A stretch of 64,000 nt of DNA from Oasisia sp. SBJ-2009. Lineage: Eukaryota; Annelida; Polychaeta; Sabellida; Siboglinidae. Shown piece by piece: positions 13,201 through 26,700 of the stretch. The position numbers and the translations under genes are program-made. Each line of letters begins with the position of its first letter. The stretch's first letter is position 1. The stretch spans positions 34,121,042 to 34,185,041 of the forward strand of contig OZ024857.1 in NCBI GenBank assembly GCA_964017155.1, written 5' to 3'. Below the pieces are notes generated by a model. The model was not told the origin of the DNA and searched no databases. It saw nothing but the letters and a program-made list of their open reading frames with translations.

Positions 13201-14557
13201 CTCCACCCAACCTCCCCACCCCGCCCAAACTCCCCTCTCCACCCAACCTCCCCACTTCACCCAACCTCCCCACATCACCGAAACTCCCCACTCTCCCCAC
13301 TTCACCCAACCTCCCCACTCCACCCAACCTCCCCACTTCACCCAACATCCCCACTTCACCCAACCTCCCCACATCACCCAACCTCCCCACCCCGCCCAAA
13401 CTCCCCTCTCCACCCAACCTCCCCACTTCACCCAACCTCCCCACATCACCGAAACTCCCCACTCTCCCCACTTCACCCAACCTCCCCACTCCTCCCAACC
13501 TCCCCTCTCCACCCAACCTCCCCACTTAACCCAACTTCCCCACTCCACGCAACCTCCCCGCCCCGCCCAAACTCCCCTCTCCACCCAACCTCCCCACTTC
13601 ACCCAACCTCCCCACTTCACCCAACCTCCGCACTCCACACAACTTCCCCACTTCACACAACCTCCCCACTCAACCCAACCTCCCCACTTCACCCAACCTC
13701 CCCATTTCACCCAACCTCCCCACATCACCCAACCTCCCCACTACACCCAACCTCCCCAAATCACCCAACGTCCCCACTCCACTCAAATTCCCCATTCCAC
13801 CCATCCTCCTCACTCCACCCAACCTCCCCACTCCACCCAACCTCCCCACTCCACCCAACCTCCCAACTCCACCCAACCTCCCCACTTCACCAAACCTCCG
13901 CATTCCAACCAACCTCCGCACGCCACCCAACCTCCGCACTCGAACCAACTTCCGCACTCCACCCAATCTCCGCACTCCACCCAACTTCCGCACTCCATCC
14001 AACTTCCGCACTCCACCCAACTTCCGCACTCCAATCCAACCTCCGCACTCCACCCAACCTCCGTACTCCACCCAACCTCCGCCCTCCACCAAACCTCCCC
14101 ACTCCACCCAACTTCCCCACTTCACCCAACCTCCCCACTCCACCCAACCTCCTCACTCCACCCAACCTCCCCACTCCACCCAACATCCCCAGAGCACCCA
14201 ACCTCCTCACTCCACGCAACCTCCCCACTTCACCCAACCTCCCCACTTCACCCAACCTCCCCACTCCACCCAACCTCCCCACTCCACCCAACCTCCCCAC
14301 CCCGCCCAAACCCCCCTCTCCACCCAACCTCCCCACTACACCCAACCTCCCCACTTCACCCAACCTCCTCACTCCACCCAATCTCCCCACTTCACCCAAC
14401 CTCCCCACTTCACCCAACCTCCGCACTCCACCCAACTTACGCACTCCACCCAACCTCCCCGCTTCACCCAACCTCCCCACTCCACCCAACTTCGCCACTT
14501 CACCCAAACTCCCCACTCCACCCAACCTCCTCACTCCACCCAACCTCCCCACTTCAC

Positions 14558-14575
14558 CCAACACCCCAGAGCACC
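14558..14575. repeat. 17-bp unit (-1) CCCAACACCCCAGAGCA
   Basis: One base is missing compared with CCCAACATCCCCAGAGCA. The unit recurs in copies 2 and 3, near 51235, 59209, 62080 and 63834, always as the same lesion. It shifts the frame and ends the minus-strand open runs that terminate there. Confidence 0.8.
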
Positions 14576-14900
14576 CAACCTCCCCACTCCACGCAACCTC
14601 CCCACTCCACCCAACCTCCCCACTCCACCCAACCTCCGCCCTCCACCCAACCTCCCCACTCCACCCAACCTCCCCACTCCACTCAAATTCCCCATTCCAC
14701 CCATCCTCCTCACTCCACCCAACCTCCCCACTCCACCCAACCTCCCCACTCCACCCAACCTCCCCACATCACCCAACCTCCCTACTTCGCCCAACCTCCC
14801 CACTCCACCCAACCTCCGCACTCCACCCAAAGTTCGCACTCAACCCAACCTCCACACTTCACCCAACCTCCCAACTCCACCCAACCTCCCCACTTCACCA

Positions 14901-15096
14901 AACCTCCGCATTCCAACCAACCTCCGCACGCCACCCAACCTCCGCACTCGAACCAACTTCCGCACTCCACCCAACCTCCGCACTCCACCCAACTTCCGCA
15001 CTCCACCCAACTTCCGCACTCCACCCAACTTCCGCACTCCATCCAACCTCCGCAATCCACCCAACCTCCGCACTCCACACAACTTCCGCACTCCAC
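14901..15096. repeat. CpG-bearing monomer block
   Basis: About eleven consecutive monomers carry CTCCGCAC or CTTCCGCAC in place of CTCCCCAC, placing a CpG every 18 bp. The flanking monomers lack CpG. Similar blocks are near 4640-4750, 6100-6210 and 10850-11010 in HOR copy 1. This block recurs at +15,308 (30209) and +30,616 (45517), and again near 51573 and 59546. In this block the third minus-strand frame (WSAEVG hexapeptides) also stays open, because the ACTTCA variant that supplies a TGA is absent. Confidence 0.85.
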
Positions 15097-15140
15097 CCAA
15101 CCTCCCCACTCCACCCAACCTCCCCACTTCACCAAACCTC

Positions 15141-15330
15141 CGCATTCTAACCAACCTCCGCACGCCACTCAACCTCCGCACTCGAACCAACTTCCGCACT
15201 CCACCCAACCTCCGCACTCCACCCAACTTCGGCACTCCACCCAACTTCCGCACTCCACCCAACTTCCGCACTCCATCCAACCTCCGCACTCCACCCATCC
15301 TCCGCACTCAACACAACTTCCGCACTCCAC
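15141..15330. repeat. Second CpG-bearing monomer block
   Basis: This is a near copy of 14901-15096, separated by a few CpG-free monomers. It carries private changes: CATTCTAACC at 15144, CACGCCACTCAACC near 15168, CTTCGGCAC near 15227 and CCCATCCTCCGCAC near 15295. The same changes appear in copies 2 and 3 (30449 and 45757), so they predate the HOR duplication. Beyond 51780 the block recurs with the same variants; near 59870 the GGCAC variant has the ordinary CGCAC form. Confidence 0.8.
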
Positions 15331-17703
15331 CCAACCTCCCCACTCCACCCAACCTCCCCACTTCACCGAACCTCCCCTCACCACCCAACCTCCGCACTCC
15401 ACGCAACCTCCCCACTTCATACAACCTCCTCACTCAACCCAACCTCCCCACTTCACCCAACACCCCCACTTCACCCAACCTCCCCACATCACCCAACCTC
15501 CCCACACCACCCAACCTCCCCAAATCACCCAACCTCCCCACTCCACTCAATCTCCCCACTCCACCCAACCTCCTCACTCAACCCAACCTCCCCACTTCAC
15601 CCAACCTCCCCAGAGCACCCAACCTCCCCACTCCACCGAACCTCCCCACTCCACCCAACCTCCTCACTCCACCCAACCTCCCCACTTCAGCCAACCTCCC
15701 CAGAGCACCCAACCTCCCCACTCCACCCAACCTCCTCACTCCACCCAACCTCCCCACTCCACCCAACATCCCCAGAGCACCCAACCTCCCCACTCCACGC
15801 AACCTCCCCACCTCACCCAACCTCCCCACTCCACCCAACCTCCCCACCCCACCCAAACTCCCCTCTCCACCCAACCTCCCCACTACACCCAACCTCCCCA
15901 CTTCACACAACCTCCTCACTCCACCCAATCTCCCCACTTCACCCAACCTCCCTACTTCACCCAACCTCCGCACTCCACCCAACTTACGCACTCCACCCAA
16001 CCTCCCCGCTTCACCCAACCTCCCCACTCCACACAACTTCCCCACTTCACACAACCTCCCCACTCAACCCAACCTCCCCACTTCACCCAACCTCCCCATT
16101 TCACCCAACCTCCCCACATCACCCAACCTCCCCACTCCACCCAACCTCCCCAAATCACCCAACGTCCCCATTCCACTCAAATTCCCCTTTCCACCCATCC
16201 TCCTCACTCCACCCAACCTCCCCACTCCACCCAACCTCCCCACTCCACCCAACCTCCCCACATCACCCAACCTCCCTACTTCGCCCAACCTCCCCACTCC
16301 ACCCAACCTCCGCACTCCACCCAAAGTTCGCACTCAACCCAACCTCCACACTTCACCCAACCTCCCAACTCCACCCAACCTCCCCACTTCACCAAACCTC
16401 CGCATTCCAACCAACCAATCTCCCCACTCCACCCAACCTCCTCACTCCACCCAACCTCCCCACTTCACCCAACCTCCCCAGAGCACCCAACCTCCCCACT
16501 CCACCGAACCTCCCCACTCCACACAACCTCCCCTCTCCACCCAACCTCCCCACTTAACCCAACCTCCCCACTCCACGCAACCTCCCCACCCCGCCCAAAC
16601 TCCCCTCTCCACCCAACCTCCCCACTTCACCCAACCTCCCCACTTCACCCAACCTCCGCACTCCACACAACTTCCCCACTTCACACAACCTCCCCACTCA
16701 ACCCAACCTCCCCACTCCACCCAACCTCCCCAAATCACCCAACGTCCCCACTCCACTCAAATTCCCCATTCCACCCATCCTCGTCACTCCACCCAACCTC
16801 CCCACTCCACCCAACCTCCCCACTCCACCCAACCTCCCCACATCACCCAACCTCCCTACTTCGCCCAACCTCCCCACTCCACCCAACCTCCGCACTCCAC
16901 CCAAAGTTCGCACTCAACCCAACCTCCACACTTCACCCAACCTCCCAACTCCACCCAACCTCCCCACTTCACCAAACCTCCGCACTCGAACCAACTTCCG
17001 CACTCCACCCAACCTTCGCACTCCACCCAACTTCCGCACTCCACCCAACTTCCGCACTCCACCCAACTTCCGCACTCCATCCAACCTCCGCACTCCACCC
17101 AACCTCCGCACTCCACACAACTTCCGCACTCCACCCAACCTCCCCACTCCACCCAACTTCCCCACTTCACCCAACCTCCCCACTCCACCCAACCTCCTCA
17201 CTCCACCCAACCTCCCCACTTCACCCAACATCCCCAGAGCACCCAACCTCCCCACACCACGCAACCTCCCCACTCCACCCAACCTCCCCACCCCGGCCAA
17301 ACTCCCCTCTCCATCCAACCTCCCCACTTCACCCAACCTCCCCACATCACCGAAACTCCCCACTCTCCCCACTTCACCCAACCTCCCCACTCCACCCAAC
17401 CTCCCCACTTCACCCAACCTTCGCACTTCATCCAACCTCCGCACTCCACCCAACCTCCGCACTCCACCCAACTTCCGCACTCCACACAACTTCCCCACTC
17501 CACCCAACCTCCCCACATCACCCAACCTCCCTACTTCGCCCAACCTCCCCACTCCACCCAACCTCCGCACTCCACCCAAAGTTCGCACTCAACCCAACCT
17601 CCACACTTCACCCAACCTCCCAACTCCACCCAACCTCCCCACTTCACCAAACCTCCGCATTCCAACCAACCAATCTCCCCACTCCACCCAACCTCCTCAC
17701 TCC

Positions 17704-20700
17704 ACCCAACCTCCCCACTTCACCCAACCTCCCCATTTCACCCAACCTCCCCACATCACCCAACCTCCCCACTCCACCCAACCTCCCCAAATCACCCAAC
17801 GTCCCCATTCCACTGAAATTCCCCTTTCCACCCATCCTCCTCACTCCACCCAACCTCCCCACTCCACCCAACCTCCCCACTCCACCCAACCTCCCCACAT
17901 CACCCAACCTCCCTATTTCGCCCAACCTCCCCACTCCACCCAACCTCCGCACTCCACCCAAAGTTCGCACTCAACCCAACCTCCACACTTCACCCAACCT
18001 CCCAACTCCACCCAACCTCCCCACTTCACCAAACCTCCGCATTCCAACCAACCAATCTCCCCACTCCACCCAACCTCCTCACTCCACCCAACCTCCCCAC
18101 TTCACCCAACCTCCCCAGAGCACCCAACCTCCCCACTCCACCGAACCTCCCCACTCCACACAACCTCCCCTCTCCACACGACCTCCCCACTTAACCCAAC
18201 CTCCCCACTCCACGCAACCTCCCCACCCCGCCCAAACTCCCCTCTCCACCCAACCTCCCCACTTCACCCAACCTCCCCACTTCACCCAACCTCCGCACTC
18301 CACACAACTTCCCCACTTCACACAACCTCCCCACTCAACCCAACCTCCCCACTCCACCCAACCTCCCCAAATCACCCAACGTCCCCACTCCACTCAAATT
18401 ACCCATTCCACCCATCCTCCTCACTCCACCCAACCTCCCCACTCCACCCAACCTCCCCACTCCACCCAACCTCCCCACATCACCCAACCTCCCTACTTCG
18501 CCCAACCTCCCCACTCCACCCAACCTCCGCACTCCACCCAAAGTTCGCACTCAACCCAACCTCCACACTTCACCCAACCTCCCAACTCCACCCAACCTCC
18601 CCACTTCACCAAACCTCCGCACTCGAACCAACTTCCGCACTCCACCCAACCTTCGCACTCCACCCAACTTCCGCACTCCACCCAACTTCCGCACTCCACC
18701 CAACTTCCGCACTCCATCCAACCTCCACACTCCACCCAACCTCCCCACTCCACCGAACCTCCCCACTCCACCCAACCTCCCCTCTCCACCCAACCTCCCC
18801 ACTTAACCCAATCTCCCCACTCCACGCAACCTCCCCACCCCGCCCAAACTCCCCTCTCCACCCAACCTCCCCACTTCACCCAACCTCCCCACTTCACCCA
18901 ACCTCCGCACTCCACACAACTTCCGCACTCCACCCAACCTCCCCACTCCACCCAACTTCCCCACTTCACCCAACCTCCCCACTCCACCCAACCTCCTCAC
19001 TCCACCCAACCTCCCCACTTCACCCAACATCCCCACTCCACCCAACCTCCCCACCCCGCCCAAACTCCCCTCTCCACCCAACCTCCCCACTTCACCCAAC
19101 CTCCCCACATCACTGAAACTCCCCACTCTCCCCACTTCACCCAACCTCCCCACTCCACCCAACCTCCCCACTTCACCCAACCTTCGCACTTCATCCAACC
19201 TCCGCACTCCACCCAACCTCCGCACTACACCCAACTTCCGCACTCCACCCAACTTCCGCACTCCACCCAACCTCCGGACTCCACACAACTTCCCCTCTTC
19301 ATACAACCTCCCCACTCAACCCAACCTCCCCACATCACCCAACCTCCCCACTCCACCCAACCTCCCCACATCACCCAACCTCCCTACTTCGCCCAACCTC
19401 CCCACTCCACCCAACCTCCGCACTCCACCCAAAGTTCGCACTCAACCCAACCTCCACACTTCACCCAACCTCCCAACTCCACCCAACCTCCCCACTTCAC
19501 CAAACCTCCGCATTCCAACCAACCAATCTCCCCACTCCACCCAACCTCCTCACTCCACCCAACCTCCCCACTTCACCCAACCTCCCCAGAGCACGCAACC
19601 TCCCCACTCCACCGAACCTCCCCACTCCACACAACCTCCCCTCTCCACACAACCTCCCCACTTAACCCAACCTCCCCACTCCACGCAACCTCCCCACCCC
19701 GCCCAAACTCCCCTCTCCACCCAACCTCCCCACTTCACCCAACCTCCCCACTTTACCCAACCTCCGCACTCCACACAACTTCCCCACTTCACACAACCTC
19801 CCCACTCAACCCAACCTCCCCACTCCACCCAACCTCCCCAAATCACCCAACGTCCCCACTCCACTCAAATTCCCCATTCCACCCATCCTCCTCACTCCAC
19901 CCAACCTCCCCACTCCACCCAACCTCCCCACATCACCCAACCTCCCTACTTCGCCCAACCTCCCCACTCCACCCAACCTCCGCACTCCACCCAAAGTTCG
20001 CACTCAACCCAACCTCCACACTTCACCCAACCTCCCAACTCCACCCAACCTCCCCACTTCACCAAACTTCCGCACTCGAACCAACTTCCGCACTCCACCC
20101 AACCTTCGCACTCCACCCAACTTCCGCACTCCACCCAACTTCCGCACTCCACCCAACTTCCGCACTCCATCCAACCTCCACACTCCACCCAACCTCCGCA
20201 CTCCACACAACTTCCGCACTCCACCCAACCTCCCCACTCCACGCAACTTCCCCACTTCACCCAACCTCCCCACTCCACCCAACCTCCTCACTCCACCCAA
20301 CCTCCCCACTTCACCCAACATCCCCAGAGCACCCAACCTCCCCACACCACGCAACCTTACCACTCCACCCAACCTCCCCACCCCGGCCAAACTCCCCTCT
20401 CCATCCAACCTCCCCACTTCACCCAACCTCCCCACATCACCGAGACTCCCCACTCTCCCCACTTCACCCAACCTCCCCACCACCCAACCTCCCCACTTCA
20501 CCCAACCTTCGCACTTCATCCAACCTCCGCACTCCACCCAACCTCCGCACTCCACCCAACTTCCGCACTCCACCCAACTTCCGCACTCCACCCAACCTCC
20601 GCACTCCACACAACTTCCCCACTTCATACAACCTCCGCACTCAACCTAACCTCCCCACTTCACCCAACATCCCCACTTCACCCAACCTCCCCACATCACC

Positions 20701-23700
20701 CAACCTCCCCACTCCACCCAACCTCCCCAAATCACCCAACCTCCCCACTCCACTCAATCTCCCCACTCCACCCAACCTCCTCACTCCACCCAACCTCCCC
20801 ACTTCACCCAACCTCCCCAGAGCACCCAACCTCCCCACTCCACCGAACCTCCCCACTCCACCCAACCTCCCCTCTCCACCCAACCTCCCCACTTAACCCA
20901 ACCTCCCCACTCCACGCAACCTCCCCACCCCGCCCAAACTCCCCTCTCCACCCAACCTCCCCACTTCACCCAACCTCCCCACTTCACCCAACCTCCCCAC
21001 CCCGCCCAAACTCCCCTCTCCACCCAACCTCCCCACTTCACCCAACCTCCGCAGTTCACACAACCTCCCCACTTCACCCAACCTCCTCACTCCACCCAAC
21101 CTCCCTACTTCACCCAACCTCCCCACTCCACCCAACCTCCCAACTCCACCCAACCTCCCCACTCCACCCAACCTCCCCAAATCACCCAACGTCCCCACTC
21201 CACTCAAATTCCCCATTCCACCCATCCTCCTCACTCCACCCAACCTCCCCACTCCACCCAACCTCCCCACATCACCCAACCTCCCTACTTCGCCCAACCT
21301 CCCCACTCCACCCAACCTCCGCACTCCACCCAAAGTTCGCACTCAACCCAACCTCCACACTTCACCCAACCTCCCAACTCCACCCAACCTCCCCACTTCA
21401 CCAAACTTCCGCACTCGAACCAACTTCCGCACTCCACCCAACCTTCGCACTCCACCCAACTTCCGCACTCCACCCAACTTCCGCACTCCACCCAACTTCC
21501 GCACTCCATCCAACCTCCACACTCCACCCAACCTCCGCACTCCACACAACTTCCGCACTCCACCCAACCTCCCCACTCCACGCAACTTCCCCACTTCACC
21601 CAACCTCCCCACTCCACCCAACCTCCTCACTCCACCCAACCTCCCCACTTCACCCAACATCCCCAGAGCACCCAACCTCCCCACACCACGCAACCTTACC
21701 ACTCCACCCAACCTCCCCACCCCGGCCAAACTCCCCTCTCCATCCAACCTCCCCACTTCACCCAACCTCCCCACATCACCGAGACTCCCCACTCTCCCCA
21801 CTTCACCCAACCTCCCCACCACCCAACCTCCCCACTTCACCCAACCTTCGCACTTCATCCAACCTCCGCACTCCACCCAACCTCCGCACTCCACCCAACT
21901 TCCGCACTCCACCCAACTTCCGCACTCCACCCAACCTCCGCACTCCACACAACTTCCCCACTTCATACAACCTCCGCACTCAACCTAACCTCCCCACTTC
22001 ACCCAACATCCCCACTTCACCCAACCTCCCCACATCACCCAACCTCCCCACTCCACCCAACCTCCCCAAATCACCCAACCTCCCCACTCCACTCAATCTC
22101 CCCACTCCACCCAACCTCCTCACTCCACCCAACCTCCCCACTTCACCCAACCTCCCCAGAGCACCCAACCTCCCCACTCCACCGAACCTCCCCACTCCAC
22201 CCAACCTCCCCTCTCCACCCAACCTCCCCACTTAACCCAACCTCCCCACTCCACGCAACCTCCCCACCCCGCCCAAACTCCCCTCTCCACCCAACCTCCC
22301 CACTTCACCCAACCTCCCCACTTCACCCAACCTCCCCACCCCGCCCAAACTCCCCTCTCCACCCAACCTCCCCACTTCACCCAACCTCCGCAGTTCACAC
22401 AACCTCCCCACTTCACCCAACCTCCTCACTCCACCCAACCTCCCTACTTCACCCAACCTCCCCACTCCACCCAACCTCCCAACTCCACCCAACCTCCCCA
22501 CTCCACCCAACCTCCTCACTCCACACAACTTCCCCACTTCATACAACCTCCCCACTCCACCCAACCTCCTCACTCCACACAACTTCCCCACTTCATACAA
22601 CCTCCGCACTCAACCTAACCTCCCCACTTCACCCAACATCCCCACTTCACCCAACATCCCCACTCCACCCAACCTCCCCACCCCGCCCAAACTCCCCTCT
22701 CCACCCAACCTCCCCACTTCACCCAACCTCCCCACATCACCCAACCTCCCCACTCCACCCAACCTCCCCAAATCACCCAACCTCCCCACTCCACTCAATC
22801 TCCCCACTCCACCGAACCTCCCCACTCCTCCCAACCTCCCCTCTCCACCCAACCTCCCCACTTAACCCAACTTCCCCACTCCACGCAACCTCCCCACCCC
22901 GCCCAAACTCCCCTCTCCACCCAACCTCCCCACTTCACCCAACCTCCCCACTTCACCCAACCTCCGCACTCCACACAACTTCCCCACTTCACACAACCTC
23001 CCCACTCAACCCAACCTCCCCACTTCACCCAACCTCCCCATTTCACCCAACCTCCCCACATCACCCAACCTCCCCACTACACCCAACCTCCCCAAATCAC
23101 CCAACGTCCCCACTCCACTCAAATTCCCCATTCCACCCATCCTCCTCACTCCACCCAACCTCCCCACTCCACCCAACCTCCCAACTCCACCCAACCTCCC
23201 CACTTCACCAAACCTCCGCATTCCAACCAACCTCCGCACGCCACCCAACCTCCGCACTCGAACCAACTTCCGCACTTCACCCAACCTCCGCACTCCACCC
23301 ATCTTCCGCACTCCACCCAACTTCCGCACTCAACCCAACTTCCGCACTCCAATCCAACCTCCGCACTCCACCCAACCTCCGTCCTCCACCCAACCTCCGC
23401 CCTCCACTAAACCTCCCCACTCCACCCAACTTCCCCACTTCACCCAACCTCCCCACTCCACCCAACCTCCTCACTCCACCCAACCTCCCCACTCCACCCA
23501 ACATCCCCAGAGCACCCAACCTCCCCACTCCACGCAACCTCCCCACTTCACCCAACCTCCCCACTCCACCCAACCTCCCCACCCCACCCAAACTCCCCTC
23601 TCCACCCAACCTCCCCACTACACCCAACCTCCCCACTTCACCCAACCTCCTCACTCCACCCAATCTCCCCACTTCACCCAACCTCCCTACTTCACCCAAC

Positions 23701-26700
23701 CTCCGCACTCCACCCAACTTACGCACTCCACCCAACCTCCCCGCTTCACCCAACCTCCCCACTCCACACAACTTCCCCACTTCACACAACCTCCCCACTC
23801 AACCCAACCTCCCCACTTCACCCAACCTCCCCATTTCACCCAACCTCCCCACATCACCCAACCTCCCCACTCCACCCAACCTCCCCAAATCACCCAACGT
23901 CCCCATTCCACTCAAATTCCCCATTCCACCCATCCTCCTCACTCCACCCAACCTCCCCACTCCACCCAACCTCCCCACTCCACCCAACCTCCCCACATCA
24001 CCCAACCTCCCTACTTCGCCCAACCTCCCCACTCCACCCAACCTCCGCACTCCACCCAAAGTTCGCACTCAACCCAACCTCCACACTTCACCCAACCTCC
24101 CAACTCCACCCAACCTCCCCACTTCACCAAACCTCCGCATTCTAACCAACCAATCTCCCCACTCCACCCAACCTCCTCACTCCACCCAACCTCCCCACTT
24201 CACCCAACCTCCCCAGAGCACCCAACCTCCCCACTCCACCGAACCTCCCCACTCCTCCCAACCTCCCCTCTCCACCCAACCTCCCCACTTAACCCAACTT
24301 CCCCACTCCACGCAACCTCCCCACCCCGCCCAAACTCCCCTCTCCACCCAACCTCCCCACTTCACCCAACCTCCCCACTTCACCCAACCTCCGCACTCCA
24401 CACAACTTCCCCACTTCACACAACCTCCCCACTCAACCCAACCTCCCCACTTCACCCAACCTCCCCATTTCACCCAACCTCCCCACATCACCCAACCTCC
24501 CCACTACACCCAACCTCCCCAAATCACCCAACGTCCCCACTCCACTCAAATTCCCCATTCCACCCATCCTCCTCACTCCACCCAACCTCCCCACTCCACC
24601 CAACCTCCCCACTCCACCCAACCTCCCAACTCCACCCAACCTCCCCACTTCACCAAACCTCCGCATTCCAACCAAACTCCGCACGCAACCCAACCTCCGC
24701 ACTCGAACCAACTTCCGCACTTCACCCAACCTCCGCACTCCACCCATCTTCCGCACTCCACCCAACTTCCGCACTCAACCCAACTTCCGCACTCCAATCC
24801 AACCTCCGCACTCCACCCAACCTCCGTCCTCCACCCAACCTCCGCCCTCCACTAAACCTCCCCACTCCACCCAACTTCCCCACTTCACCCAACCTCCCCA
24901 CTCCACCCAACCTCCTCACTCCACCCAACCTCCCCACTCCACCCAACATCCCCAGAGCACCCAACCTCCCCACTCCACGCAACCTCCCCACTTCACCCAA
25001 CCTCCCCACTCCACCCAACCTCCCCACCCCACCCAAACTCCCCTCTCCACCCAACCTCCCCACTACACCCAACCTCCCCACTTCACCCAACCTCCTCACT
25101 CCACCCAATCTCCCCACTTCACCCAACCTCCCTACTTCACCCAACCTCCGCACTCCACCCAACTTACGCACTCCACCCAACCTCCCCGCTTCACCCAACC
25201 TCCCCACTCCACACAACTTCCCCACTTCACACAACCTCCCCACTCAACCCAACCTCCCCACTTCACCCAACCTCCCCATTTCACCCAACCTCCCCACATC
25301 ACCCAACCTCCCCACTCCACCCAACCTCCCCAAATCACCCAACGTCCCCATTCCACTCAAATTCCCCATTCCACCCATCCTCCTCACTCCACCCAACCTC
25401 CCCACTCCACCCAACCTCCCCACTCCACCCAACCTCCCCACATCACCCAACCTCCCTACTTCGCCCAACCTCCCCACTCCACCCAACCTCCGCACTCCAC
25501 CCAAAGTTCGCACTCAACCCAACCTCCACACTTCACCCAACCTCCCAACTCCACCCAACCTCCCCACTTCACCAAACCTCCGCATTCCAACCAACCAATC
25601 TCCCCACTCCACCCAACCTCCTCACTCCACCCAACCTCCCCACTTCACCCAACCTCCCCAGAGCACCCAACCTCCCCACTCCACCGAACCTCCCCACTCC
25701 ACACAACCTCCCCTCTCCACCCAACCTCCCCACTTAACCCAACCTCCCCACTCCACGCAACCTCCCCACCCCGCCCAAACTCCCCTCTCCACCCAACCTC
25801 CCCACTTCACCCAACCTCCCCACTTCACCCAACCTCCGCACTCCACACAACTTCCCCACTTCACACAACCTCCCCACTCAACCCAACCTCCCCACTCCAC
25901 CCAACCTCCCCAAATCACCCAACGTCCCCACTCCACTCAAATTCCCCATTCCACCCATCCTCCTCACTCCACCCAACCTCCCCACTCCACCCAACCTCCC
26001 CACTCCACCCAACCTCCCCACATCACCCAACCTCCCTACTTCGCCCAACCTCCCCACTCCACCCAACCTCCGCACTCCACCCAAAGTTCGCACTCAACCC
26101 AACCTCCACACTTCACCCAACCTCCCAACTCCACCCAACCTCCACACTTCACCAAACCTCCGCACTCGAACCAACTTCCGCACTCCACCCAAACTTCGCA
26201 CTCCACCCAACTTCCGCACTCCACCCAACTTCCGCACTCCACCCAACTTCCGCACTCCATCCAACCTCCGCACTCCACCCAACCTCCGCACTCCACACAA
26301 CTTCCGCACTCCACCCAACCTCCCCACTCCACCCAACTTCCCCACTTCACCCAACCTCCCCACTCCACCCAACCTCCTCACTCCACCCAACCTCCCCACT
26401 TCACCCAACATCCCCAGAGCACCCAACCTCCCCACACCACGCAATCTCCCCACTCCACCCAACCTCCCCACCCCGGCCAAACTCCCCTCTCCATCCAACC
26501 TCCCCACTTCACCCAAACTCCCCACATCACCGAAACTCCCCACTCTCCCCACTTCACCCAACCTCCCCACTCCACCCAACCTCCCCACTTCACCCAACCT
26601 TCGCACTTCATCCAACCTCCGCACTCCACCCAACCTCCGCACTCCACCCAACTTCCGCACTCCACCCAACTTCCCCACTCCACCCAACCTCCCCACATCA

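Larger units (their letters stand above)
3735..17703. repeat. Higher-order repeat copy 1, 13,969-bp short form
   Basis: Landmarks in this segment recur at +13,969 in copy 2 up to about 5865, and at +15,308 from about 7205 onward. The AACCAATCT junction at 4081 pairs with 18050, and those at 8840, 10285, 11540, 16413 and 17668 pair with 24148, 25593, 26848, 31721 and 32976. The change of offset is a 1,339-bp segment present once here (5866-7204) and twice in copies 2 and 3. A private base, A at 9358, is T in the other copies (24666). The left boundary is uncertain by a few tens of bases because neighbouring monomers are alike. The length is not a multiple of 18 or of 3. Confidence 0.93.
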
